From assembly GCA_963780135.1 (NCBI GenBank), contig CAWAAR010000003.1, positions 62,001 through 126,000 of the forward strand: 64,000 bases of DNA. The letters run 5' to 3'. Position 1 is the stretch's first letter. Every line of letters begins with the position of its first letter. The position numbers and the translations under genes were made by a program. The notes beneath the pieces were generated by a model that made no database searches, had not been told where the DNA came from, and worked only from the letters and a program-made list of their open reading frames with translations. The stretch is from Clostridium_AM sp963780135 (GTDB taxonomy: Bacteria; Bacillota; Clostridia; Clostridiales; Clostridiaceae). Below are positions 16,430 to 25,559 of this stretch, one piece after another.

Positions 16430-17716
16430 ATGTCAGCATTTATTGTTTTAGGAGCTCAATGGGGAGACGAAGGAAAAGGAAAAATGACAGACTATCTTGC
16501 TGAAGATTCAGATGTGGTAGTAAGATTTCAGGGAGGAAACAATGCAGGACACACTGTAGAAGTTGGAGATAAACAGTATAAGCTTCATTTAGTACCTTCA
16601 GGTATACTTTATAAGGATAAATTAAATGTAATAGGAAATGGTGTTGTACTTGATCCTAAAGCATTGTTTGAAGAAATAAATTATTTGAAAAGTGTTGGAG
16701 TTGATGTTACTCCTGAAAATTTAATAATAAGTGATAGAGCACAACTTATTATGCCATATCACAGAGTATTAGATGGAATAAAGGAAAAATGCAGAGGCAA
16801 AAAAGATATTGGAACTACAGGAAAAGGGATTGGACCTTGTTACACTGATAAAATGGAAAGAAGTGGAATGAGAGTTTGTGACCTTATGCACAAGGAAGTA
16901 TTTGAAGAAAAATTAAGAGAAAATGTAGAAATGAAAAATGATATAATAACAAAAGTTTTTAATGGCGAACCATTAAAATTTGAGGATATATTTACTGAGT
17001 ACTTAGATTATGCTGAGAGAATGAAAGATTTTGTAAAAGATATATCAGTAGAAGTATATGATAATATAAAAGCTGGAAAAAAGGTGCTATTTGAAGGCGC
17101 TCAAGGAACATTACTTGATATAGATTATGGAACTTATCCGTTTGTTACATCATCTAATACTATTGCAGGTGGAGTATGTACTGGAGCTGGAATTGGACCT
17201 ACTTTAATAAATAGTGCTGTAGGTATAGCAAAAGCATATACTACAAGAGTTGGTAAAGGACCTTTCCCAACAGAATTATTTGATAAAATGGGAGATTGGA
17301 TAAGAGAAAAAGGACACGAATATGGTGTAACTACAGGAAGAGCAAGAAGATGTGGATGGCTTGATCTTGTAATACTTAAAACTACTGCTAGAGTTTCAGG
17401 TCTTACAAGTTTTGCAGTAACTAAAATAGATACTATAGCTGGTCTTGAAAAAGTTAAAATGTGTACAGGATATAAACTTAATGGAAAAGTTATAGACTAT
17501 TTTCCAGCAAGCTTAGAAGATTTAGCTAAGTGTGAACCTGTTTATGAGGAATTTGATGGGTGGGATGAAAGCATAGAAAATGCAAGAACTTATGATGAAA
17601 TTCCTGAAAATGCAAAAATATATCTTAAGAAAATAGAAGAATTTACAGGAACAAAAGTATCTATAGTTTCTGTAGGTCCAAAAAGAAATCAAACTATAAA
17701 TGTAACTGATATATAA
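16430..17716 (+). CDS. purA: Adenylosuccinate synthetase
   Basis: 428 residues, normal length. Catalyses the GTP-dependent condensation of IMP and aspartate to adenylosuccinate in AMP synthesis. The P-loop GAQWGDEGKGKMTD at the N-terminus and the IMP-loop GGNNAGHTV are present, together with GTTGKGIGPCYTDK and the GARRCGWLD-type motif (here GRARRCGWLD). SD AGAGGAGG precedes ATG 16430. Monocistronic, with a strong terminator downstream and possible PurR boxes upstream. Confidence 0.98.
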   Translation: MSAFIVLGAQWGDEGKGKMTDYLAEDSDVVVRFQGGNNAGHTVEVGDKQYKLHLVPSGILYKDKLNVIGNGVVLDPKALFEEINYLKSVGVDVTPENLIISDRAQLIMPYHRVLDGIKEKCRGKKDIGTTGKGIGPCYTDKMERSGMRVCDLMHKEVFEEKLRENVEMKNDIITKVFNGEPLKFEDIFTEYLDYAERMKDFVKDISVEVYDNIKAGKKVLFEGAQGTLLDIDYGTYPFVTSSNTIAGGVCTGAGIGPTLINSAVGIAKAYTTRVGKGPFPTELFDKMGDWIREKGHEYGVTTGRARRCGWLDLVILKTTARVSGLTSFAVTKIDTIAGLEKVKMCTGYKLNGKVIDYFPASLEDLAKCEPVYEEFDGWDESIENARTYDEIPENAKIYLKKIEEFTGTKVSIVSVGPKRNQTINVTDI

Positions 17717-17787
17717 CAAAAATTTTCTATACGATGGTTAATGTAAAATTAAACAGCGATTATTATAGGCATTAGTCAAATAATAAA

Positions 17788-17828
17788 TTAATCAAAAACC
17801 CTATGCAGAGCATAGGGTTTTTGATTAA
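17788..17828 (+). terminator. Terminator after purA
   Basis: A perfect 19-bp stem around an AGA loop; the core CAAAAACCCTATGC pairs with GCATAGGGTTTTTG. The U-tract lies in the 3' arm and its complement in the 5' arm, so it could act in both directions. Confidence 0.88.
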
Positions 17829-17909
17829 TTTAAGATATAATATTATTATATTTTAAACATATGCAGTGAATTTAAAATAGCATATTAAGAAAAAAGGAGG
17901 AAGAAAATC

Positions 17910-18662
17910 ATGAAAAAAATGTCAACAGAAAAAGAATATGAAGTTCAATACTATGAAATAGATTATATGAAAAGATTATTATTGACAAGCCTTATGAATT
18001 ATCTAGGAGATGTTTGCACTAAACAATCAGAAGATATTGGAATTGGATTAGATTACATGAAGGATAATGGAGTTGCCTGGGTATTGTATAAATGGAATAT
18101 ACATATAGAAAAGTATCCTTTGCATAGGGAAAAAATAAAAGTTAGGACTACACCTGAATCCTTTAGAAAGTTTTATGCTTATAGAAGTTTTGAAATAGTT
18201 GATTCAAATGGAAATATTATAGCGGTAGCTAATTCTATATGGTTTTTGATAAGCACAGAGAAAAGAAAAGCTATAAGAATAACAGAGGATATGTATAAAG
18301 CATTTGGAATGGGAAAAGAGGATACTCGAGCTTTAGATATAAAGAAAATACCAAAGCAAGAAAGAATAGATAGTGAAAAAATATTTAATGTAAGATATAG
18401 TGACATAGATACAAATAGGCATGTTAACAATGTTAAATACGTAGAATGGGCAGTTGAAACAGTTCCATTAGATGTAATTACTAACTATATTATCACAGAT
18501 ATAAATATAGCTTATGAAAAAGAAACAACTTATGGAGATAGGATAAGAGTGGTAACACAAATAAATAAAGAGAAAGATAGTTTTGTATGTTTGCACAAAA
18601 TAGTAGACGAAGAAAATAAAGAGTTAGCTTTAATAGAAACTTGTTGGAAAAATAAAGGTTAA
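17910..18662 (+). CDS. Acyl-ACP thioesterase (FatA/FatB-like)
   Basis: 250 residues, a tandem hotdog protein of the acyl-ACP thioesterase family. The N-terminal hotdog opens KEYEVQYYEIDYMKRLLLTS and contains WVLYKWNIHIEKYP. The second has VRYSDIDTNRHVNNVKYVEW, which carries the Asn/His-type catalytic region. It releases free fatty acids from acyl-ACP, linking to the fatty-acid operon at 25 kb. In clostridia its in vivo role is not well settled. Strong SD AAAAAGGAGGAAG. Monocistronic, convergent with the flavoprotein gene. Confidence 0.85.
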   Translation: MKKMSTEKEYEVQYYEIDYMKRLLLTSLMNYLGDVCTKQSEDIGIGLDYMKDNGVAWVLYKWNIHIEKYPLHREKIKVRTTPESFRKFYAYRSFEIVDSNGNIIAVANSIWFLISTEKRKAIRITEDMYKAFGMGKEDTRALDIKKIPKQERIDSEKIFNVRYSDIDTNRHVNNVKYVEWAVETVPLDVITNYIITDINIAYEKETTYGDRIRVVTQINKEKDSFVCLHKIVDEENKELALIETCWKNKG

Positions 18663-18690
18663 GCTGCTGATTTTAATCAGCAGCACTTTT
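18663..18690. terminator. Hairpin between convergent genes
   Basis: GCTGCTGATT (18663-18672) pairs perfectly with AATCAGCAGC (18675-18684) directly after the thioesterase stop, followed by a weak T-run. It overlaps the last codons of the minus-strand gene. Confidence 0.45.
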
Positions 18691-19911
18691 AGCAGCAATA
18701 AATCCAGAACTCCAGGACCATTGAAGGTTAAAACCTCCACAGTCACCGTATATATCAATGATTTCACCAGCAAAAAACAAGTTTTTGACTAAACGAGATT
18801 CTAAAGTTTTTGAGCTTATTTCTTTAGTATTTATACCACCAGCAGTTACTTGAGAATTTTTAAAAGAATTAGTATCATATACTTGAAAAGTCCAATTTTT
18901 AAGAAGAAAAAATATTTTTTGCTTTTCTTTCCAATCCAACTCATAACAAGGTTTATGTATATTGTTTACAGAAGCTTCTTTTAAAAGTACAGGAATAATT
19001 TTTTTGTTTATCAATCCTATAAATGAATTAAAAACACTTCGATAGCTGAACAAGCCCCAATGATTTTCTAAGAATTCTACTAAATCTTTTTCGCTAAGAT
19101 CAGGCATCATGTCTATAACAAGCTTCACACTTTTGCCTTTACTCAATGAGTATGAAGCAATGGCACTTATTTGAAGAATAGGAGGGCCAGATATTCCGTA
19201 ATCTGTAAACAATATTTCACCAAATTCTTTTCGTTTAGGTATATCATCTACATATATTTCTGAAAAGCCATTAAATTTAACGCCAGATAAAGACTTCAAG
19301 TAGTTATACTTTAATTTAAGCTGTACAAGGGCAGGGACAGGATTGATTAAGCTATGGCCGAATACTTTTACTAGTTCAAATCCGGAGCCGTCAGAGCCCG
19401 TGCTAGGAGCAGATTTGCCACCACAGCATAAAATAAGTTTTTTACATTCATAAACTTCTCCGGTTTGTGAGGTTATTTCAAAACCTATAGATGATTCTTT
19501 TATATTTTGTATTTTTGAATTTAGATAAATAGGAATATTACGATCTTCTAAGGCCATTCTAAATATATCAAGCACAGAAGAAGCTTGAAGAGATAATGGA
19601 TAAAGTTTACCATCATCTAATTCAGTAAGTGGAAGACCTAAAGAATTAAAAAAATTTATAGTATCTTCTACTGTAAATTTATCTAAAGTATATTTACAAA
19701 ATTCTGAGTCTTCACTATGATATTTTGAATAATTAACATTTTTATTAGTTATATTACATCTACCATTTCCGGTAGTTAATATTTTAGTTCCGATTCTGTC
19801 AGAGCCTTCTAATAAAGCAACATCTTTTCCCATATCCTTAGAGGTAATGGAAGCCATAATGCCAGAAGCTCCACCACCAATTACTAGTATCTCATGAAAC
19901 AATTTCAACAA
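18673..19911 (-). CDS. HI0933-family flavoprotein (BaiN/YhiN-like)
   Basis: 412 residues. N-terminal FAD-binding GGGASGIMASI, then LEGSDRIGTKILTTGNGRCN and LILCCGGKSAPSTGSDG, the signatures of the HI0933 family. The C-terminus has FAGEIIDIYGDCGGFNLQWS. These proteins are soluble FAD-dependent oxidoreductases; one relative has been linked to bile-acid reduction, but substrates are mostly unknown. Full length, with SD AAGGGGAG upstream. Divergent from the CoA-binding gene at 20033. Confidence 0.9.
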   Translation of the reverse strand: MLKLFHEILVIGGGASGIMASITSKDMGKDVALLEGSDRIGTKILTTGNGRCNITNKNVNYSKYHSEDSEFCKYTLDKFTVEDTINFFNSLGLPLTELDDGKLYPLSLQASSVLDIFRMALEDRNIPIYLNSKIQNIKESSIGFEITSQTGEVYECKKLILCCGGKSAPSTGSDGSGFELVKVFGHSLINPVPALVQLKLKYNYLKSLSGVKFNGFSEIYVDDIPKRKEFGEILFTDYGISGPPILQISAIASYSLSKGKSVKLVIDMMPDLSEKDLVEFLENHWGLFSYRSVFNSFIGLINKKIIPVLLKEASVNNIHKPCYELDWKEKQKIFFLLKNWTFQVYDTNSFKNSQVTAGGINTKEISSKTLESRLVKNLFFAGEIIDIYGDCGGFNLQWSWSSGFIAAKSAAD

Positions 19912-20032
19912 CTCCCCTTAAAAATTACTATATATTATTTTACCTTAAATATTATATTTTTAAATAGAAATTTTTATATTTAAGCTTATTTTGTATATAA
20001 TAGTACTATAAAGAGTGAAAGGGGAGAAAATT

Positions 20033-20410
20033 ATGACATCTAATGAATTCTTAAATTACAAAAATTGGGTAGTAGTAGGAGATGTGTTAAATGAAAAGAA
20101 ATATGCCTTTAAAATATTAAATAAATTAAAAAATGCTGGATTTAATGTAGTGGGCGTAAATCCTAAGGATATTACAGGTAAAATCTATAAAAACCTCAAA
20201 GAAGTACCTTTTTCTATAGATGTAATAGATTTGTGTATAAATCCTATAGCTGGATTAAAAATAGTACAAGATGCTGAAAGTTCAAAAATAAATAAAGTAT
20301 TAATACAACCAGGAGCAGAAAGTGCTGACATATTGAGTTTATGTGAAAATAAAGGTATTATAGCTATAGAAGGATGTGCACTTGTAGAACTTTCAAATTA
20401 TGAGCCTTAA
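20033..20410 (+). CDS. CoA-binding (YccU-like) protein
   Basis: 125 residues with a Rossmann-type CoA-binding domain: NWVVVGDVLNEKKYAFKIL, then GFNVVGVNPKD and IDVIDLCINP, and QPGAES near the end. Family members resemble the CoA-binding half of succinyl-CoA synthetase; the function of the stand-alone form is unknown. ATG 20033 follows AAAGGGGAG; a GTG at 20015 would put that SD inside the gene. A TATAAT lies at 19996. 17 nt upstream of the PPDK regulator. Confidence 0.8.
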   Translation: MTSNEFLNYKNWVVVGDVLNEKKYAFKILNKLKNAGFNVVGVNPKDITGKIYKNLKEVPFSIDVIDLCINPIAGLKIVQDAESSKINKVLIQPGAESADILSLCENKGIIAIEGCALVELSNYEP

Positions 20411-20427
20411 AAAGGGGGAATTAATTT

Positions 20428-21243
20428 ATGTTAACAATATATGCTGTATCTGATTCTATAGGAGAAACTGCAGAACAAGTTGCAAAAGCAACTTCAGGCC
20501 AATTTTGCGAAAATGTAAAGGTTAAAAGAGTACCTTATATAAAAAGTTTTGAAAATGTAAATGAATTCATAAATAACTTAGAAGATAAAAAAAATATTAT
20601 GATAATATCTACTATAGTTTTGGTGGATGTTAGGGAATTTCTTGTTCAAAGATGTATAGAAGAAGGAATACACATAACCAATGTATTAGGTCCTTGTATA
20701 AGTATGGCATCAATAATATTAAATAAAATGCCTGACTATAGACCAGGAGCTGTTTGGGAAATGGATGCTGAGTATTATAAAAAAATAAGAGCTATGGAAT
20801 TTGCTATGAAGTATGATGATAGCAAAGATGACTCAGGGATAAAACATGCTGATGTAGTGCTAGTAGGACTGTCTAGAACATCGAAAACTCCTTTATGTAT
20901 GTATTTAGCTAATAAGGGAATAAAAGCTTTAAATGTTCCTATAATGCCAGAAGTTCCAATACCAGAAGAGTTATTTGAAATTGATAGAAGAAAAATAATA
21001 GGACTTACTATAGATCCTATGCAGCTTATTGAAATAAGAAAACATAGATTAGACAAGTTTTCTTCACTATCAAAAGAAATACAATATGCTAATGCTGAAA
21101 GAGTACTTCAAGAATTAGAATTTGCAGACAAACTTATGAGAAGACTTAGCTGCAAAATAATAGATGTTACAAAAAGAGCTATAGAAGATACTGCATTAAT
21201 AGTTATGGAACACATAGGACATATTGGTTCAAAAGATTATTAG
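20428..21243 (+). CDS. Pyruvate,phosphate dikinase regulatory protein (DUF299)
   Basis: 271 residues. A bifunctional ADP-dependent kinase and Pi-dependent pyrophosphorylase that switches pyruvate phosphate dikinase (or PEP synthase) off and on by threonine phosphorylation. N-terminal IYAVSDSIGETAEQVAKA and the P-loop VGLSRTSKTPLCMYLANKG near 148 are diagnostic, with the PMQLIEIRKHRL stretch downstream. Full length. SD AAAGGGGG precedes ATG 20428. No dikinase gene lies in this window. Confidence 0.92.
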   Translation: MLTIYAVSDSIGETAEQVAKATSGQFCENVKVKRVPYIKSFENVNEFINNLEDKKNIMIISTIVLVDVREFLVQRCIEEGIHITNVLGPCISMASIILNKMPDYRPGAVWEMDAEYYKKIRAMEFAMKYDDSKDDSGIKHADVVLVGLSRTSKTPLCMYLANKGIKALNVPIMPEVPIPEELFEIDRRKIIGLTIDPMQLIEIRKHRLDKFSSLSKEIQYANAERVLQELEFADKLMRRLSCKIIDVTKRAIEDTALIVMEHIGHIGSKDY

Positions 21244-21333
21244 TATTAAAAAATTAAAATTGGGTAAAACGTTGATATATAAAGGATTATAATAAAAAAA
21301 ATCAAAAAGAATAAAAAAAAATCAAAAAATGTG

Positions 21334-21362
21334 TTGACACTTTGAAGAATATCTTGTATTAT
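21334..21362 (+). promoter_or_regulatory. Strong promoter of the tRNA cluster
   Basis: TTGACA (21334-21339), 17 bp, TATTAT (21357-21362), about 55 nt before the first tRNA. Confidence 0.85.
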
Positions 21363-21416
21363 AGTCTATGTCAGGTCGCCGAGTGTGAGTGACTGAGACA
21401 AAAAGAAATTAAATAA

Positions 21417-21491
21417 GGCCCCTTGGTCAAGCGGTTAAGACACCACCCTTTCACGGTGGTAACAGGAGTTCGAGTCTCCTAGGGGTCACCA
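21417..21491 (+). tRNA. tRNA-Glu (TTC), copy 1
   Basis: 75 nt, anticodon loop CTTTCAC, T-arm GGAGTTCGAGTCTCC, encoded CCA. Decodes GAA/GAG. Confidence 0.97.
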
Positions 21492-21498
21492 TTAGCAT

Positions 21499-21574
21499 GG
21501 GCGCATAGCTCAGCTGGGAGAGCATCTGCCTTACAAGCAGAGGGTCACAGGTTCGAGCCCTGTTGTGCCCACCA
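21499..21574 (+). tRNA. tRNA-Val (TAC), copy 1
   Basis: 76 nt, acceptor GGGCGCA with TGTGCCC, anticodon loop CTTACAA, encoded CCA. Confidence 0.97.
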
Positions 21575-21580
21575 TGTTAT

Positions 21581-21657
21581 GGCCTAGTGGCTCAGTTGGT
21601 TAGAGTGCCGGCCTGTCACGCCGGAGGTCGAGGGTTCGAGTCCCTTCTAGGTCGCCA
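21581..21657 (+). tRNA. tRNA-Asp (GTC), copy 1
   Basis: 77 nt, anticodon stem-loop GCCGGCCTGTCACGCCGG region with anticodon GTC, discriminator G, encoded CCA. Confidence 0.97.
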
Positions 21658-21667
21658 TATAAATTTA

Positions 21668-21743
<76 letters not shown>

Positions 21744-21757
21744 AAACAAAATAATAA

Positions 21758-21832
21758 GGCCCCTTGGTCAAGCGGTTAAGACACCACCCTTTCACGGTGG
21801 TAACAGGAGTTCGAGTCTCCTAGGGGTCACCA
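21758..21832 (+). tRNA. tRNA-Glu (TTC), copy 2
   Basis: Identical in sequence to the copy at 21417. Confidence 0.97.
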
Positions 21833-21839
21833 TTAACAT

Positions 21840-21915
21840 GGGCGCATAGCTCAGCTGGGAGAGCATCTGCCTTACAAGCAGAGGGTCACAGGTTCGAGCC
21901 CTGTTGTGCCCACCA
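21840..21915 (+). tRNA. tRNA-Val (TAC), copy 2
   Basis: Identical in sequence to the copy at 21499. Confidence 0.97.
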
Positions 21916-21921
21916 TGTTAT

Positions 21922-21998
21922 GGCCTAGTGGCTCAGTTGGTTAGAGTGCCGGCCTGTCACGCCGGAGGTCGAGGGTTCGAGTCCCTTCTAGGTCGCCA
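21922..21998 (+). tRNA. tRNA-Asp (GTC), copy 2
   Basis: Identical in sequence to the copy at 21581. Confidence 0.97.
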
Positions 21999-22007
21999 TA
22001 TAAATTT

Positions 22008-22083
<76 letters not shown>

Positions 22084-22119
22084 AGACATTAGATGTTTAT
22101 AACATTTAATGTCTTTTTG
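22084..22119 (+). terminator. Terminator of the tRNA cluster
   Basis: AGACATTAGATGTT pairs with AACATTTAATGTCT (one G-T), then TTTTT. Confidence 0.88.
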
Positions 22120-22165
22120 CTTTAAGTAAAAATATTTATAATAAGCTGAAAATAATATAATATGT

Positions 22166-22193
22166 AATAAAAAAAGGATAACCTTTTTTTATT
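22166..22193 (-). terminator. Terminator of dnaD-dnaC (possibly bidirectional)
   Basis: AATAAAAAAAGG pairs with CCTTTTTTTATT around ATAA, just past the dnaC stop. Confidence 0.75.
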
Positions 22194-22214
22194 GCACTAG
22201 GATATCCTAAAAAC

Positions 22215-23198
22215 TTAGTATTTTTTACTTTTTATATTTTGGCCTATCCGTATATCTTCACCATAGAATTTACACAATGTAAATTCACCTAAAAGTCTTG
22301 AAGAGATTCTTTCTGAATAATTCTTTAAAATTACTTCTAATCCACAATTAGTTGAAATAAGCATTTTTTGATGCTTAAGAAGTTTTCTGTTTAGGAGATT
22401 AAAAAGTTCAGTTTTAGAAAAATCAGTAATTTGTTCAGAACCTAAATCATCAATTATAAGTAAATCACAATTTATAAGCAAATCTTCAAGCTCATAAGAA
22501 TTATTAAATCTAATATATTTTAAGTCATGGATTAATGTTTCAGCAGTTCTATATACTACTAAATGACCTCTATCCAAAAGTTCTTTAGCAATACAATAGG
22601 ATAAAAAACTTTTTCCGGTACCAGGATTGCCAAGAAACAATAAATTTTCATTGGAAGAAGAAAAATTTTCTATGAAACTCCAAGCCTTTGAGACTATATC
22701 CTCAAGATTTTTCCTAGGGCTTTTATGTGAAGAATCATTTTTATGAGATGAATAAAGTTCAAAATTAAAGTTATTAAAGTTATTCTTCTCAAGTATAATT
22801 TTTAAATCAGAATTTTCATAATATAAATCTACAAGTTTTTGCTTATAGCAGCTACATTTTTGAGTTTCAATAAATCCTGTATCTTTGCATTTATTGCATA
22901 TATAGTGAGCATCTAAATAATCTAATGGATAACTATTGCTTACTAAGACCTCAGATTTTTTCACTCTAAGATTGGTGATTTTTTCCCTTAGTTCCTTTAA
23001 CTGATCTTCTTTGTTTCCTATATTGTTAAGTATATTTATTGAAAGCCTAACGCATAATTTACCTATTTCACGTTCTATATCTAAGATTTGGGGAAGGTTT
23101 TCATTTATTTCTTCTCTTCTTTTATTAAGAGATTTTTCTTCAGACTGACGTATATTCTCATATACCTTCATTATATTGCGTTGATAACCTTTAATCAT
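22215..23198 (-). CDS. dnaC: DnaC/DnaI-like helicase loader
   Basis: 327 residues. The N-terminal region carries a zinc-knuckle pattern (CNKCKDTGFIETQKCSC). The C-terminal AAA+ ATPase has Walker A LFLGNPGTGKSFLSYCIA near 195, Walker B LLIIDDLGSE and an arginine finger near YSERISSRLL. It loads the DnaB helicase onto origin DNA. The start overlaps the upstream dnaD stop by 4 nt (ATGA), so the pair is translationally coupled. It corresponds to B. subtilis dnaI. Confidence 0.93.
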   Translation of the reverse strand: MIKGYQRNIMKVYENIRQSEEKSLNKRREEINENLPQILDIEREIGKLCVRLSINILNNIGNKEDQLKELREKITNLRVKKSEVLVSNSYPLDYLDAHYICNKCKDTGFIETQKCSCYKQKLVDLYYENSDLKIILEKNNFNNFNFELYSSHKNDSSHKSPRKNLEDIVSKAWSFIENFSSSNENLLFLGNPGTGKSFLSYCIAKELLDRGHLVVYRTAETLIHDLKYIRFNNSYELEDLLINCDLLIIDDLGSEQITDFSKTELFNLLNRKLLKHQKMLISTNCGLEVILKNYSERISSRLLGEFTLCKFYGEDIRIGQNIKSKKY

Positions 23199-24181
23199 TC
23201 TTTATCCCATCCTAATAGTTTCTTTTCTAAATCTTCAAAATCATAGTTTCTTTGCTCAAAGTTATTAAATGTACTGTTAGAAGAATTATTATTTTTATAG
23301 TTTGAATTATTTTTGCGATAAACCTTTTTGTTATTATTTTTATCTACATCTTCTACAGTTTTAATGTCATCTTTATTCCAACTTGTAAGTATACCGTCAA
23401 TATACTTAAAGTCAGCCTTATTTATACGTTGAAAACATATTTCACAAGCTTTATATATAACATCAACAGGGAACTTATAAGTATTAATCCATTTATTTAA
23501 TAGATCTTCTTGAGGTCTCATTACTTCTGCATCTTTTATACCCAAATAGTTTAATATTTTTCTTATTTTAACCCATTTATCTTCATGTCTTTTTATAAAA
23601 GATTGAGCATCATCTATATCTTTAATTTTAGCATCAAACCACGCTAGGGCAATTTTCTCAATATACCTGCAATCTGTTTTACCTTTTGATGCGCAATATT
23701 GGATTAGAAGAAGTATTATTTCAGGTGAGAAGTTGAAATCTTTTAACCAACCTATATACATAGTCATTTCTTTTGAAGAAAGAGGTCTTCCTAGAAGCTT
23801 TTCTATATCCTCAAGCATATCTTTTGTAGAATTTTTATTTAATTCTTCTAACAAGTTTATATTTTGTGGATTTTCATCTGGTGAATCTGATAAATCAGTA
23901 AAATCAATATTATAGTTTCCCATATTGTCTATAGGAACCATTTTAATCAAATTTTCATCATTCCAATAATTCCAAGCATTTAGTACATCTGTTTCAAGGA
24001 GATGCAAGGTGCTTGCCATTATTTGGGAGCTGACGCCTAATTCGCCAGATACGCAATATTTTAGTCCCAGAAGATATACTTTTACAAATTCTCCTCGTGC
24101 TTTCGGCATGAATTTATCTATAAAAATATTACTTACTGGAGTATAACTGGAGTTTCTACTTTTAAACAAAAAAGTACTCAT
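23195..24181 (-). CDS. dnaD: DnaD-domain primosomal protein
   Basis: 328 residues. The N-terminal winged-helix DnaD-like region (STFLFKSRNSSYTPVSNIFI) is followed by two DnaD/DnaB2 C-terminal domains: one near 117-190 (EKLLGRPLSSKEMTMYIGWL) and one near 205-275 (NKWINTYKFPVDVIYKACEI). The tail has a poly-Asn/Ser linker. With the loader it brings helicase to the origin and to stalled forks. Divergent from the M23 peptidase, with a 143-nt intergenic region. Confidence 0.9.
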   Translation of the reverse strand: MSTFLFKSRNSSYTPVSNIFIDKFMPKARGEFVKVYLLGLKYCVSGELGVSSQIMASTLHLLETDVLNAWNYWNDENLIKMVPIDNMGNYNIDFTDLSDSPDENPQNINLLEELNKNSTKDMLEDIEKLLGRPLSSKEMTMYIGWLKDFNFSPEIILLLIQYCASKGKTDCRYIEKIALAWFDAKIKDIDDAQSFIKRHEDKWVKIRKILNYLGIKDAEVMRPQEDLLNKWINTYKFPVDVIYKACEICFQRINKADFKYIDGILTSWNKDDIKTVEDVDKNNNKKVYRKNNSNYKNNNSSNSTFNNFEQRNYDFEDLEKKLLGWDKE

Positions 24182-24324
24182 ATTTATTATAACCTACTTT
24201 CAATAATGGTTTAATTTGAAAAAGTTCTTCTAATAAATAATTATAACAAAATACAATTTGTATAACAATGAAAAAACTTTTTTAAGTAAGTAATAATTTT
24301 TACATTTTTAGGAACAATAGATAG

Positions 24325-25371
24325 ATGGGGGATGTAATATTAATAATTAGGAAGGAATTGATAATTTTGTATTTAAAAAATAGAAGTAAAATAATTATAA
24401 GTTGGATGGCAATTTTCATTACTATAACAGTAGTAATAAGATATTTATATAATAGTAGTCTTAATTGCTATGAGGTATATGTAAATGGTAAATCAATAGG
24501 CTGTGTTAAAAATCAAATGGAACTATATAATGTAGAAAATAATATAAGAGCAAATGAAGAAAAAAGATTTGGAAAGATAATTTTTAAAGATGATATAAAA
24601 TTTATAAAAAAGCATATTAACAGTGATAAGTATTTACAAAGTTCTAAAGATATTAAGAAATCAATTTCAGAAAACAGCAATACAAAAATAAATGCAGTTT
24701 TAATGAAATCTGATGGAAAAAAAGTTGGTATACTTGCTAATGAAGTGGAAATGAGGCAAGTGTTAGATGGAATAAAAAATTCATATAAAGAAAAAGAGAA
24801 AAGTGATGAATTAAAACTTAAAAATCATATAACATATATAAATGAAAGTATGAAAATAGGAGAAGTGAACACTGTAGAAGGAGTTATTAGCGCGATGAGC
24901 GTAAAGTGTAAAAATCCTACTATAGTGTTTTCTAAAAATGATGATCAAGAGAACTCATTAAGTAATAAGAACAATTTAAGTCGTTCAGGATCTATTGCTG
25001 AAGTTAGCTTTATGAGTGTACCTTCTGAAGGAACTATAACATCTCCCTTTGGAGAAAGATGGGGAGCTATGCATCAGGGTATAGATATAGGTGCATCAAT
25101 GGGAGCACCTATTTATGCTGCTATGGATGGTAAAATTTCTTGCACAGAATGGGAAGAGGGATATGGTAATGTAATAAAAATAGATCATGGCAAAGGAATA
25201 CAGACTGTTTATGCTCACTGTAGTAGCATATCTTCAAAACTAGGTGAATATGTAAAGCGAGGAGAAAAAATAGGCCAGGTAGGTAGCACTGGAAGAAGTA
25301 CAGGACCTCATGTGCATTTTGAAGTTAGAGTAAATGGAAAAGCTGAAAATCCATTAAATTATTTAAAGTAA
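24325..25371 (+). CDS. Membrane-anchored M23 (LytM) metallopeptidase
   Basis: 348 residues from ATG 24325. One N-terminal membrane segment (IIISWMAIFITITVVIRYLY), an extracellular helical region, then a C-terminal M23 domain with RWGAMHQGIDIGA, YGNVIKIDHG, TVYAHCSS and STGPHVHFEVRVNG. These supply the zinc ligands (His and Asp of the first motif, His of HVH) and the catalytic His. It likely cleaves peptidoglycan cross-links or forms a sporulation-type LytM complex. No good SD precedes ATG 24325; TTG 24367 has AGGAAGGA 10 nt upstream and is a credible alternative start. Confidence 0.88.
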   Translation: MGDVILIIRKELIILYLKNRSKIIISWMAIFITITVVIRYLYNSSLNCYEVYVNGKSIGCVKNQMELYNVENNIRANEEKRFGKIIFKDDIKFIKKHINSDKYLQSSKDIKKSISENSNTKINAVLMKSDGKKVGILANEVEMRQVLDGIKNSYKEKEKSDELKLKNHITYINESMKIGEVNTVEGVISAMSVKCKNPTIVFSKNDDQENSLSNKNNLSRSGSIAEVSFMSVPSEGTITSPFGERWGAMHQGIDIGASMGAPIYAAMDGKISCTEWEEGYGNVIKIDHGKGIQTVYAHCSSISSKLGEYVKRGEKIGQVGSTGRSTGPHVHFEVRVNGKAENPLNYLK

Positions 25372-25395
25372 AAAAGAAAATATATTATTTTTAAA

Positions 25396-25430
25396 AAATA
25401 AGCATATCGAAGATGTATGCTTATTTTAAT
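25396..25430 (+). terminator. Terminator after the M23 peptidase
   Basis: AAATAAGCAT pairs with ATGCTTATTT across an 11-nt loop, then a T-rich tail. Confidence 0.8.
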
Positions 25431-25478
25431 TTTACAGTTTGAAATAAATTGAATTTAGTATGTTTTATGGAAAAAATA

Positions 25479-25507
25479 TTGACAGCTATTTTGTTTTAAT
25501 ATATACT
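25479..25507 (+). promoter_or_regulatory. Promoter of the fatty-acid operon
   Basis: TTGACA (25479-25484), exactly 17 bp, TATACT (25502-25507), 52 nt before the first gene. Confidence 0.88.
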
Positions 25508-25521
25508 TTGACTATCAAAGT
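25505..25521. promoter_or_regulatory. FabT operator
   Basis: ACTTTGACTATCAAAGT, a perfect 7-bp inverted repeat around CTA that overlaps the -10. It matches the FabT box known from streptococci (ANTTTGATTATCAAATT). The operon encodes a FabT-like MarR protein as its second gene, so autoregulated repression of fatty-acid synthesis is likely. Confidence 0.82.
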
Positions 25522-25559
25522 ATTTTAAAGTTAAAAATCATGTTAAAGGAGACGATTAG

